A stretch of DNA of 64,000 nt. Source: Flavobacterium luteolum. GTDB taxonomy: Bacteria > Bacteroidota > Bacteroidia > Flavobacteriales > Flavobacteriaceae. The notes below the pieces were generated by a model. It was given only the letters and a program-made list of their open reading frames with translations. It was not told the DNA's origin and made no database searches. The stretch spans positions 3,458,501-3,522,500 of the forward strand of contig NZ_CP114286.1 in NCBI RefSeq assembly GCF_027111275.1. The letters run 5' to 3'. This document shows, one piece after another, positions 34,790 to 43,677 of the stretch; the stretch's first letter is position 1, and every line of letters starts with the position of its first letter. Made by a program: the position numbers and the translations under genes.

Positions 34790-35353
34790 TTATTTTATAA
34801 ATAAAAATATAATTAATAAATATAATGCCGTGCGTAATTGTTTTAATGATCTTGTATAGTGGGTTTTAACTGTGTTTATGGAGATGTTTAATTCTGCTGC
34901 AACTTCGTTATATGTTTTATTATGAAATACAATCGCAGTAAATACTTCCCTTCCTTTTGCAGGTAGTGCTTCGATTTCCTGATACAGTTTTGTCTTTCTG
35001 GTTTCAATTGCTTTTTCATCCAGAAAGTCATCGTCATATATTAAATTAATCTGGCTTTCGATGCTTTCAAAATAAATCGTTTTGTCCCGCTGTATAAACT
35101 GCAGCGAATTATTTTTCACAGCCCGATAAAGATAAGGGGCAGCTGTTTCCTCACATTTGAAATAAAGCTGCTGGTCCCAGAATTTGATAAAAACTTCCTG
35201 AACAATATCTTCGGCAGCGATGTACGAGTTGCAGAATTTTAAGGAGTAGGCTGCTAAAGGGACATAGTATAGGTCAAAGAGCTCTTTGAATGCACTCTGG
35301 CTGTCTTCCCCTTTTTTCAGTTTTTCCAGTATTAATTTATCGCTTTGCTGCAT
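34790..35353 (-). CDS. ECF sigma-70 factor (FecI-like)
   Basis: A 187-residue sigma factor. Region 2 is visible as YYVPLAAYSLKFCNSYIAAEDIVQEVFIKFW, read in pieces, and region 4 as GREVFTAIVFHNKTYNEVA and LNISINTVKTHYTRSLKQL. These factors are held by FecR and released when a SusC-type receptor with an STN domain binds its substrate. The gene is just downstream of the tlpA-like gene of the susCD operon, and a strong hairpin ends only 14 bases before its ATG. Confidence 0.95.
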   Translation of the reverse strand: MQQSDKLILEKLKKGEDSQSAFKELFDLYYVPLAAYSLKFCNSYIAAEDIVQEVFIKFWDQQLYFKCEETAAPYLYRAVKNNSLQFIQRDKTIYFESIESQINLIYDDDFLDEKAIETRKTKLYQEIEALPAKGREVFTAIVFHNKTYNEVAAELNISINTVKTHYTRSLKQLRTALYLLIIFLFIK

Positions 35354-35367
35354 ATTTCAAATCAAAT

Positions 35368-35395
35368 TAGCCATACTGCCGAAGCAGTATGGCTA
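35368..35395 (-). promoter_or_regulatory. Perfect 12-bp hairpin with UUCG loop in front of the sigma gene
   Basis: TAGCCATACTGC pairs perfectly with GCAGTATGGCTA. In the minus-strand transcript the loop reads CUUCGG, an extra-stable tetraloop. No T-run follows directly. Being between the tlpA-like gene and the sigma ATG (14 bases away), it may act as a processing or stability element, a partial terminator, or a translational control of sigma. Confidence 0.7.
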
Positions 35396-35446
35396 TAAAT
35401 ATAATATTAAAAAAAATAAGAAAAAATTTTTTACTGTCCCTTTCTC

Positions 35447-36487
35447 TTACTTTAGTACTTCTGTAAGTTTTTCCTCTAAAGCTCCTCCGCGAAGATCCTG
35501 AGCGATGATTATTCCATTCTTATCAATTAAAAAAGTAGAAGGGATGGCATTAATGTTATAATAGTCCATTACTTTGCTTTTTTTGTTTTCTCTGTCTCTT
35601 ACCTGAGTCCAAGGTAGTCCATCTTCTTTAATTGCAGCTTTCCATTTCTCCGGGCTGTCATCAATTGAAACGCTTAGAACGGTAAAGTTTTTATCTTTAT
35701 ATTTATTATATGCTGCCAGTACGTTTGGATTTTCTGCACGGCATGGTTTACACCAGCTTGCCCAGAAATCGATGAGAACATACTTTCCTTTGTAAGACTG
35801 TATATTTACATCTTTCCCGTCTACATCTTTCAATGTGAAATTTAGAATTTCCATTCCTTTGGCTCCTCTTTTCATAGTTTCCATTTTCTCTTTAAGAGCA
35901 ATACCTCTTGAAGAAGCTTTTAATTTTGGGCTTAGAAAGTCATAATATGCCTTAACTTCATCGTAGTTATTATAAAGTTCCGCGATTAAATCAAAAGCGA
36001 CGTAACTGTCTGGATGAGCTGCTACCCACTGCTTGTTAAACTTAGCACGAAGAGCGGCACTCTCACTGATCCCAAATTTAGCGCCGTCTTTTGCTTCTTC
36101 TGCTTTCTGTGCAGCACGGTGCTCTTCCCTGTAAGCGGCATATTCATCTACAGTTTTTAATCCTGAAAATTTAATAGTTTTATAATCAGTCATATCACCT
36201 GTAATCGTTAGTGTTCCCGGTTCAAGATATGTAGCTACCAGCAGCTGAAAAATCTTGATTCTGTATTTTTTAGGTTCGGTGCCTACTTCAAACTTATCGG
36301 AGAATATTCCGTTTTCAACAGGTATGCTTTTAATAGTTTTTGTTCCGTCCTCCGTAAATTCAACTATTTCAATGTTTTGGTTAAGATCGGCAATGGAACC
36401 TTTTATAGTTAGATTCTGCGCTGCCGCAAAGTTTATTATTCCCAGCAGTACGATACTGTAAAATAGTCTGGATTTGTTTTTTTTCAT
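35447..36487 (-). CDS. TlpA/ResA-like thioredoxin-fold lipoprotein-type oxidoreductase with DUF4369-like N-terminus
   Basis: A 346-residue exported protein with a Sec signal (LFYSIVLLGIINFAAAQ). The N-terminal part resembles DUF4369, a middle helical spacer follows, and the C-terminal 140 residues form a thioredoxin domain with WASWCKPC (Cys246, Cys249) and the cis-Pro motif IPSTF. Such proteins reduce or exchange disulfides in the periplasm. The CKPC pair needs electrons, plausibly from the DsbD encoded 13 kb away in the same locus. It is the last gene of the susCD minus-strand operon before the sigma factor. Confidence 0.92.
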   Translation of the reverse strand: MKKNKSRLFYSIVLLGIINFAAAQNLTIKGSIADLNQNIEIVEFTEDGTKTIKSIPVENGIFSDKFEVGTEPKKYRIKIFQLLVATYLEPGTLTITGDMTDYKTIKFSGLKTVDEYAAYREEHRAAQKAEEAKDGAKFGISESAALRAKFNKQWVAAHPDSYVAFDLIAELYNNYDEVKAYYDFLSPKLKASSRGIALKEKMETMKRGAKGMEILNFTLKDVDGKDVNIQSYKGKYVLIDFWASWCKPCRAENPNVLAAYNKYKDKNFTVLSVSIDDSPEKWKAAIKEDGLPWTQVRDRENKKSKVMDYYNINAIPSTFLIDKNGIIIAQDLRGGALEEKLTEVLK

Positions 36488-36499
36488 GATTTTTTTTGA

Positions 36500-37963
36500 T
36501 TATTTATTTCTGTATGCTACTGATTTTATTTCCCCAAAACCGGTGTAATGTTCAGAAAAAGTGCTGTTAACGATAGTACCAGTTCCTGAAAGACTGAAAA
36601 CAAAAACTTCACCGCTGCCGCCATTGTTAACAGCAACTGTAATTTTTTTATTGTGCTGCGGGTCTGTAGGGTTTATTGAAAAGTCCAGATAAGGGTTTTT
36701 ATATGTTTTTATATCTGCAATTTTCGCTGTGGCTGGGAATTCATAAATTTCAACAGTTGTATTGGCTGCGATATCATATTTGTATAATTTATTTCCTAGA
36801 CCAATATATGCCAGTTCTGCACCGCTGGAAATTGCATCAAAACTTGTGATCTGGTCAATTCCGGCCAGCGCAATTTCTTTATTGGCAGAAGGTATACCAT
36901 TGTTTAGAGAATACAGGTAACATTTTGAAGTGCTGTCGTCCTTCATAATGAAATGATACCTGCCTGCGGTTCCTTTTGCTGCCACAAGCATGGTGCGGTT
37001 AACAGAGGCCATGTTGAAAAATGCATTTGAAGCAGTAGCAGCTGCAGCATTTATGCGTACTTCTCCCATCGCAGCGAATACAAATTTTTTCCTGATATTA
37101 TCGTAGAAGTATGTATTTCCGAAGTATGCATTAAAGGATTGGTTTACAAAAGCCATAGGATAAACAGAATCATAATCACCTGTCAATGGTGCTGTATAAG
37201 CTCCCTCGAAACCTGCAAACATGCTTGTTGAGTGAATTTTGCCGTTGTTGACAATATATGCAGTAGAACTCAGTGAACCTATAGCTACATCTGCAGGTGC
37301 AGATGAAACTAATGGTAGTCCAAATAGTTTTTCGCTAGTGCTCAGCTCAGTAAAACTGTTGGCGTCAAAAAGATAAATATTATCGGATGCGAAATAATAT
37401 ATCTGATGATTATCTGTTAAATCATTAATTGGTGCTGCAGCGTCAAAAGCCATTCCGGAATAGGTCTTGCCATTAACTTCTTCAGCAGGATTGTAAATTA
37501 CAAGGCCGTCTTTTCGGATGAAAGAGAGCTGTCCGCGCCCATCTTTATTGTTTGCAACCAGCCAGCCTTCATAAAAACCAGAATCTACTTTAAGGGTGTA
37601 TCTTTGTGTATATACGACTCCTGTTTTTGTATCAGTGATACTGTATACTAGATGATAGGTATTTACATCAAGTCCTATAGGTTCATTAAGGTCTTTTTCT
37701 GTGGATAATACAACTGGTGTTTTCCCTGAAAGGGTAGCATAGGCAGACCATTCATACTTATAAGTTCTGTCATCCTTTATAGAGTTCGAAATTTCTGGAA
37801 CAATATTCAGGGTTTCAAACTGGATAACACTGTAGCTGGTTGTATCGGTCACAACTGATATTTCGTTAGTCGGATCATAACTAAAATCCTGGTCGTCGGT
37901 CTGACAGCTGGCCATAAGTATTAAAAATACCGCTGTAAGCGCGTACAATATTTTATTTTTCAT
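36500..37963 (-). CDS. PKD-like surface lipoprotein
   Basis: Starting at ATG 37963 gives 487 residues with a lipoprotein signal ending in LMASC. The upstream frame to 38020 would overlap the previous gene and hide the lipobox. The N-terminal region resembles the PKD-like family found with SusCD pairs (YSVIQFETLNIVPEIS, then a Y-KYEWSAYA strand). The rest is a repeat-rich beta-propeller-like region (repeated AYIGLGNKLYKYD-type strands). It probably sits on the cell surface and helps the SusCD complex bind substrate. Spacing to its neighbours is 12 to 25 bp, fitting one operon. Confidence 0.85.
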   Translation of the reverse strand: MKNKILYALTAVFLILMASCQTDDQDFSYDPTNEISVVTDTTSYSVIQFETLNIVPEISNSIKDDRTYKYEWSAYATLSGKTPVVLSTEKDLNEPIGLDVNTYHLVYSITDTKTGVVYTQRYTLKVDSGFYEGWLVANNKDGRGQLSFIRKDGLVIYNPAEEVNGKTYSGMAFDAAAPINDLTDNHQIYYFASDNIYLFDANSFTELSTSEKLFGLPLVSSAPADVAIGSLSSTAYIVNNGKIHSTSMFAGFEGAYTAPLTGDYDSVYPMAFVNQSFNAYFGNTYFYDNIRKKFVFAAMGEVRINAAAATASNAFFNMASVNRTMLVAAKGTAGRYHFIMKDDSTSKCYLYSLNNGIPSANKEIALAGIDQITSFDAISSGAELAYIGLGNKLYKYDIAANTTVEIYEFPATAKIADIKTYKNPYLDFSINPTDPQHNKKITVAVNNGGSGEVFVFSLSGTGTIVNSTFSEHYTGFGEIKSVAYRNK

Positions 37964-37988
37964 ATTGATTTTTTTTAAAGGATTTATA

Positions 37989-38771
37989 TTACTCAAACAA
38001 AACAGGTTGTCCATTTTCATCTATCATTTCTCCGTTTTGCTGCTCATATGCTTGTAATGCATTCTGCATCTGTACCAGATAACTCAATGTCTGGTTGTAA
38101 TTCCATTGTGCGGCAAGCTCCATTTTTTCTGTTCCTAGGGTTTTCAGCATGAACTGAAATTTAGTTATGCTGAATGTACCGTAACCAGAAGCCTCCAAAC
38201 CAGCCCAATAATCCGGCTCTGTAAGTTTATTATTGAAATTCACCACATATTTATCCATGTTAATTGTGGTCGATGAGTTACGTATACCTCCGTTGGCTAT
38301 TACAGTTGTGCCTATCTCTCTGCCCAGGGCACCGATTTTCAGGTCTTTTGTTTCAATAACTTTCAATACAATCCTGAAATCTTTAGTTGTCAGATCTGGG
38401 GTATTAAACAGCACAAGTGGGTATTTCACTGCATACTCTCCCGCAGGCAGCATCACTTTAGGTAGCTCAAAATTAACGCCCTGAACTGCTGTTGTTCCTT
38501 CTGCGGCTGTAACGCCTATTTCCCTGTCATAAGATTTTATTTCGCCTGTAAGACGCATATCTATAAATATGGTGTCTCTTTCCAGCTCTGTTGTATTGTA
38601 GGCGAAAGAGTACGATAAACTATCTGCTTCAGTGCTCCCGCTGGCTGTAAAAAAAGCTATTCCCCCATAATTCTCATCGATTGTAATGATTTCAGATTTT
38701 TCACAGCTGCTGAAAACCAGCACAAAGAAAATCATCAGTAATGCAGAATATAAATTGATTTTATTTTTCAT
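37989..38771 (-). CDS. DUF4843 lipoprotein
   Basis: A 260-residue lipoprotein with lipobox FSSC after a hydrophobic signal. The sequence from about residue 35 fits DUF4843: GIAFFTASGS, then a beta-sandwich with LERDTIFIDMRLTG and PLVLFNTPDL. DUF4843 proteins are nearly always encoded beside SusD and a PKD-like lipoprotein, as here, and are probably accessory surface proteins of the importer. No enzyme motif is seen. Confidence 0.88.
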   Translation of the reverse strand: MKNKINLYSALLMIFFVLVFSSCEKSEIITIDENYGGIAFFTASGSTEADSLSYSFAYNTTELERDTIFIDMRLTGEIKSYDREIGVTAAEGTTAVQGVNFELPKVMLPAGEYAVKYPLVLFNTPDLTTKDFRIVLKVIETKDLKIGALGREIGTTVIANGGIRNSSTTINMDKYVVNFNNKLTEPDYWAGLEASGYGTFSITKFQFMLKTLGTEKMELAAQWNYNQTLSYLVQMQNALQAYEQQNGEMIDENGQPVLFE

Positions 38772-38783
38772 AATGTTTTGTTT

Positions 38784-40202
38784 TTAGTCATAGCTGGGAT
38801 TAAATTCTAATTCAGTATCCGGTATCGGCAGTACATAGGTCTGACCTGTCAATGTTCCCGTGTAAAAATTTATCGATGCTGCATTAAGGCGTTTATAGTA
38901 AAAAAACATCTGGCCTTCTGCATAAAATTCTTTCTGCTGCTCTTTAGTAAGTTCTAATCTGAAATTAGCCTCCGTAATGGTCGCAGCGTTAAGTACTCTG
39001 CTTACGTTTCTGTTGGTTAGAACAGTATTTAGAAATGGGGTTCCCGCCGCGGCGCTTCCTGCTGTTTCTGCCAGGATGTAATACATTTCACTAAGTCTGA
39101 TTAGCGGCACGATCTGATCCATACGCGTTTCCTTTGCAGTTGCACCACTGGTCTGCCAAAACTTTGAAGGAAAAATAGATCCCGATTCCGCGCCAAGAAG
39201 ATAAAGTCTTCTCATATCAGTGCTTCCCCCTGATGAAAGTTCAAATATAGTGTTGAAATCTTTTTCTGGTCTTGTTAAACTGTTTCCTGTGCTACCTAAA
39301 TAATAGTGAAAATAATTCTGTTCCCAGGTGGTGATGTCTTTGGCACGAAGAGCAAAAATAAGCTCTGTGCTGAAAAGTCGGTCTCTGTATTCCTCTGCAG
39401 CAGAAACTCTTGATAAGGGGATAAAGCTGTATTTTTTAGAATTGACTACTTCAAGTGCTGCTGCATTTGCTGCTGCATTATCGCCATAGTAAAGATTTAC
39501 CCTTGCCTGAAGTGCTTTAACTGCATAATAGTTTACTTTAAATCTGCTGCTCAGCAGTGTGTAGTCAACTCCCGCATCATCCTTTAGAAGCGTTGCGGCT
39601 TCAGATAGGTCTTTTAATATAAGCTCCAGCACCTGTTTTGTTGTAGAAGGGGCAGTAGGCTTTTCGTCAACAATAGTTTTATAAGGTATTGCTTTGCTGT
39701 CTGCACCAAAAACCATTGATTTTCCAAAAATTCTAAGCAGGTCAAAGTGAAGATAAGCTCTAAGGACTAAAGCTTCACCTTTATAATGCTGTTTTTCCGC
39801 CTCAGTTAAAATCCCGCTGCTTTTTGCCGTATTCTCCAGAACCTTATTAGCCGCCGCAATCTGCGTATAAGTCTCTTTCCAGATTGAATTGGTTAATGTG
39901 ATGACTTCATCAGAAGTGTAGTTATAAGCTCTGGTCTGCACAAGAGGCGCAGTGGTTCCTTCTGTTGCATAATTCTGCGCAAGGGCAGAAACAAATCCCA
40001 TAGAGAGATTATCGCCGTACAGTGGTCTGGATGCCATCTTTGCGTATACACCTGTTACTGCCTGCTCAAATCCGATTGCAGAAGAAAACAAATCATCTTC
40101 CGACAAACTTGATTTAGGTTCTACATCAAGGTAAGATTCACAGCTTGATGCACCGCCTATAAGAATCATTGATAAGATTGTATTTCGAATTAACTTTTTC
40201 AT
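38784..40202 (-). CDS. SusD/RagB-family substrate-binding lipoprotein
   Basis: A 472-residue SusD homologue. The signal ends in a lipobox (GGASSC), followed by the SusD start pattern ESYLDVEPKSSLSEDDLF. TPR-like helices run through the middle, with ALVLRAYLHFDLLRIFG, a strong family motif. The C-terminal region contains MDQIVPLIRLSEMYYILAE and ends VLPIPDTELEFNPSYD, the usual terminal motif. It forms the lid of the SusCD transporter. It lies 12 bp from susC. The substrate is not evident from this protein. Confidence 0.96.
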   Translation of the reverse strand: MKKLIRNTILSMILIGGASSCESYLDVEPKSSLSEDDLFSSAIGFEQAVTGVYAKMASRPLYGDNLSMGFVSALAQNYATEGTTAPLVQTRAYNYTSDEVITLTNSIWKETYTQIAAANKVLENTAKSSGILTEAEKQHYKGEALVLRAYLHFDLLRIFGKSMVFGADSKAIPYKTIVDEKPTAPSTTKQVLELILKDLSEAATLLKDDAGVDYTLLSSRFKVNYYAVKALQARVNLYYGDNAAANAAALEVVNSKKYSFIPLSRVSAAEEYRDRLFSTELIFALRAKDITTWEQNYFHYYLGSTGNSLTRPEKDFNTIFELSSGGSTDMRRLYLLGAESGSIFPSKFWQTSGATAKETRMDQIVPLIRLSEMYYILAETAGSAAAGTPFLNTVLTNRNVSRVLNAATITEANFRLELTKEQQKEFYAEGQMFFYYKRLNAASINFYTGTLTGQTYVLPIPDTELEFNPSYD

Positions 40203-40214
40203 GTTTATTATTTT

Positions 40215-43200
40215 TTAAAAGTTAGCCAGCAGTGTTAATGAATAAGCGCGGGCATAAGGGTTTGCTGTTCCTCTTTCAATTTCAATTGAACTCCATCTTG
40301 CTACATCATTGGCAATGAATGTAAGCTTTAACGAGCTCATCCCTAATTTTTGTAAAATATAATTTTGTCTGTTAAAATTATAAGCTAAAGATCCAGACAG
40401 CATATTGATTGTGTTGTCTTCCTGAACAAATCTTGAAGTGACTTTTGTCGGAGCTTTATCAACCGTAATTCTAGTATACGGACTCACATCTCCAGGCTGA
40501 GACCATCCTAAATTATAAGCTCTAACATCTACATTGTACTGCGGATCAACTGATTCTACTCTGTCTACTAAAGTCTGATTGTAAAGATCTCCTCCTAATG
40601 TATAGTCAAATATCAGTCCCAGTTCAAATCCTTTGTACATAAAATTAGTTCCAAAATTTCCTCTCCATTTAGCATCTGTAACACCAACGGCAACTTTATC
40701 TTTAGCATCCCATACATAGGTCTGCGTACCGTCTTTTTTCAGGTAGATTTCAGATCCCGTAACAGGATCAACTCCTAAGGAACGGACTGCATAAATCGTA
40801 TTGATTGACTGTCCTTCTTCAAAAAGCACGTTAGGCACCGTCTGATCTGCGTTAAGTTCATTCAGATTGTCATTTGATGACCTAAGCTTGTTTGAAAGTT
40901 TCTTTAAAATGTTAGTGTTTGTGTACCCGTTGGCATATACACTCCAGAATATATTTCTGGTTTTATCGTCAATTAATTTGTATCGTACAGAGAATTCAAA
41001 ACCTTTATTTTGAATACTCCCTAGGTTTTCCGCATATGTAGAAAATCCGGAAGATGGTGCCAGTGTAACCTGTGTCAAGGCATCTTTAGTATCTTCAATA
41101 TAAAAATCAAAACGGGTGTCCAGTCTGTTATTTAATAAAACAGCATCCAGCCCGACATTAAATTTATAGACATTCTGCCAGCTCAATGATTTATTGCCAA
41201 GATTTACCAGCGATGTTCCGATAGAACCATCATATAGTGTTCCAACTCCATAACTGTATCTTGTCTGTGCACCGTATGCTGGAATATTGGTAGAACCTGT
41301 TGATCCGTAACTTCCTCTCAATTTTAAACGGTTAATCCATTCACTGTCTTTAAACATGGCTTCATTGTGGATATTCCATCCAAGTCCTGCAGACCAGAAA
41401 GTACCAAATCTGTTGTCAGCACCATACTGTGAAGACCCGTCTCTTCTCAAAGAAACGTCTACAAGAAATCTTTCGTCATAACTGTAGCTTCCGCTGTAAA
41501 CAAGTCCAACTCTTCTAATAGTGCTTTCATCACCTGTAGGCTTTCCGTTAAGTTCATACTGCGCGGCAAATAATAAGTTATCAAGTTTATCATAAGGAAA
41601 ACCTTCTGCAACTAATGTATAATATTCTGTTGTATTGCTTGAAAGGTTAAGACCCAGCATCGAGTAATATTGATGTTTGTCTCGGCGCAGATTAAAATTC
41701 AGGGTTGTTAAATTTTCAAAATATCTCAAGTCCTGATTCGTTTTAGTGTAGCTGCCTCGTCTGCTCACATCTGTAATTGCCTCGAAACGGCTGTCCTGCG
41801 CTGAAAAGAACTGGTCAGACTGCGTATTTCTTCTGTTTATCGTGAAATTACTTTCTAAAAACAATGAAGGCAGTATTTTGTACTGAAACTGGAAGTTATT
41901 CGAGAATCCGAAGTAACCGCTGCTGTTCACTGAATTTAATGTGGCATCATACAGAGGATTACGCTGGGTAAAAATCCTGTTGCCTATTGTATAATTTTCC
42001 AGATACATCTTAGGATTTCCATTCTCGTCGTAAGGTGCCCAGTACGGATTAAGTTTTAAGTATTCCTCAAAATCGCCGTATGGTGAATTATTGGCTTTAT
42101 TTTGAAAAACCCTCAAAGAGTTGCTGAATTTAAATTTATTAGTTCTATAGGAAAAGTCAAACTGACCTGTATAATTATTTCGGTCTTGTTTTTTCATTAC
42201 ACCGTTTTGAAAATCAGCAGATACCTGCGCTCCATAACGGATTTTATCATCACCTCCCTGAAGATATAATGATGTCTGATTTCCAACTCCTGTCTGAACC
42301 GGCACTTTTGCCCAGTCCGTATCCACTCCGCTTAGGGCAGATTTTAATCTGTAGTTATAAAGTGAATTATACACATATTGATTGTCAGGCTCTGCTTTCG
42401 TATATATTCCCACTCTTTTTTCGAAGTCCAGTTTCTGTGTACTGTTTAAGTAATTATAAACAGAAAGATCCGGTGTAAGTACATTAAAGTCATTTATTAA
42501 AGTAACTCTCAGCTTACCCGGCTCCGGAGTTTTCGTAGTGAAGACCATTACGCCGTTTGCTCCTCTTGAACCGTATATGGCAGTAGCAGATGCATCTTTT
42601 AATATTGTAATGTTGCTGATAAGATTGACATCAAGGTCATAAATTCTTTCAATATCCACCTCGAAACCATCTAAGATTATCAGCGGAGTATTAGGGTCAG
42701 CTGATAATTCTCCCGTAAGGTTAGGAAAGGAATTTGTTCCTCTGATATTTATTTTAGGAAGATTATTAATGTTTCCGCCGGCGATGTTATTTTGCGCTAT
42801 TCTAACCGAAGGATCAATAGCGGAAATTGCACTGAATATATTAGTGGCACTGATCTGCTTTATTTCTGCACCGGTAATTGTGGTTGCAGCTCCGGTATAG
42901 CTGTTAAGCGCTCTTTTGCTCATACCGGTATTTACCACCACAGCAACTTCAGAAAGTTCAGTAATATCTTCTTTTAATTTTACATTAACGGATTTTTGAT
43001 TGCCTACAGAGGTTTTGTAAGTAAGAAAACCAAGTGTTTTAAATACAAGTACGTCGTCACCTGGGCCTCTTTCAAGCTTAAATGTACCATTGCTGGTAGT
43101 AACGGTGCCTGTAATGGCGTTTTCAAAGAAAACGCTCACTCCTGGGATAGGCAGTCCTTTTTCATCAGTTACCTTACCAGTAATAAAATCCTGGTCAGGG

Positions 43201-43589
43201 CTCTGGTCCTGCGCGTTGGCCGTTACGCTTTTTTTATTTAAAAAAACATGGTTGTCCGCCACCCTGAATGATGTTCCTGTACTTTTAAACAATTCTCTCA
43301 GTATAGTTTCAATTTTGGCATTGCTGATCTTAATTGTAACTACACGGTTCAAATCGACATCTTCTACTTTATAAACAAATTTGTAGTTTGTGTTTAGTTC
43401 TATTTCATTTAGCACCCTTTCAATTTTTACGTCTTTTAAATCAATTGACGTTTGGAAAAAAGTATTGCTTTCGGCATTCATTGTAAAGAAATTCAATAAC
43501 AGCAGCAAGAAAAGCAGGCTGTATTTTGTCGGCTGGTATGCGCAGGGGCTGAACCTGCTCGGGCATAAATCATTAATTATTTTTCTCAT
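40215..43589 (-). CDS. SusC/RagA TonB-dependent transporter with STN signalling domain
   Basis: An 1124-residue outer-membrane transporter. After a long signal peptide comes an STN domain at about 50-125 (DLKDVKIERVLNEIE, then VTIKISNAKIETILRELF), a carboxypeptidase-like CarbD domain at about 135-215 (ITGKVTDEKGLPIPGVSV), the plug at about 225-350 with the GANGVMVFTTK motif, and a C-terminal 22-strand barrel ending in SLTLLANF. The STN domain talks to FecR, so this importer also senses its substrate. It is preceded by a FecR gene and followed by susD. The locus context (peptidase, thioredoxins) points to a peptide substrate. Confidence 0.97.
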   Translation of the reverse strand: MRKIINDLCPSRFSPCAYQPTKYSLLFLLLLLNFFTMNAESNTFFQTSIDLKDVKIERVLNEIELNTNYKFVYKVEDVDLNRVVTIKISNAKIETILRELFKSTGTSFRVADNHVFLNKKSVTANAQDQSPDQDFITGKVTDEKGLPIPGVSVFFENAITGTVTTSNGTFKLERGPGDDVLVFKTLGFLTYKTSVGNQKSVNVKLKEDITELSEVAVVVNTGMSKRALNSYTGAATTITGAEIKQISATNIFSAISAIDPSVRIAQNNIAGGNINNLPKINIRGTNSFPNLTGELSADPNTPLIILDGFEVDIERIYDLDVNLISNITILKDASATAIYGSRGANGVMVFTTKTPEPGKLRVTLINDFNVLTPDLSVYNYLNSTQKLDFEKRVGIYTKAEPDNQYVYNSLYNYRLKSALSGVDTDWAKVPVQTGVGNQTSLYLQGGDDKIRYGAQVSADFQNGVMKKQDRNNYTGQFDFSYRTNKFKFSNSLRVFQNKANNSPYGDFEEYLKLNPYWAPYDENGNPKMYLENYTIGNRIFTQRNPLYDATLNSVNSSGYFGFSNNFQFQYKILPSLFLESNFTINRRNTQSDQFFSAQDSRFEAITDVSRRGSYTKTNQDLRYFENLTTLNFNLRRDKHQYYSMLGLNLSSNTTEYYTLVAEGFPYDKLDNLLFAAQYELNGKPTGDESTIRRVGLVYSGSYSYDERFLVDVSLRRDGSSQYGADNRFGTFWSAGLGWNIHNEAMFKDSEWINRLKLRGSYGSTGSTNIPAYGAQTRYSYGVGTLYDGSIGTSLVNLGNKSLSWQNVYKFNVGLDAVLLNNRLDTRFDFYIEDTKDALTQVTLAPSSGFSTYAENLGSIQNKGFEFSVRYKLIDDKTRNIFWSVYANGYTNTNILKKLSNKLRSSNDNLNELNADQTVPNVLFEEGQSINTIYAVRSLGVDPVTGSEIYLKKDGTQTYVWDAKDKVAVGVTDAKWRGNFGTNFMYKGFELGLIFDYTLGGDLYNQTLVDRVESVDPQYNVDVRAYNLGWSQPGDVSPYTRITVDKAPTKVTSRFVQEDNTINMLSGSLAYNFNRQNYILQKLGMSSLKLTFIANDVARWSSIEIERGTANPYARAYSLTLLANF

Positions 43590-43677
43590 TAATTTGCAGT
43601 TGGTTAGTTTAATTTAATTTTTAATTTTTGGATTAGTTTTTAGTTTCATAGGCATAAAATTTAGATGATTGCTTTTA

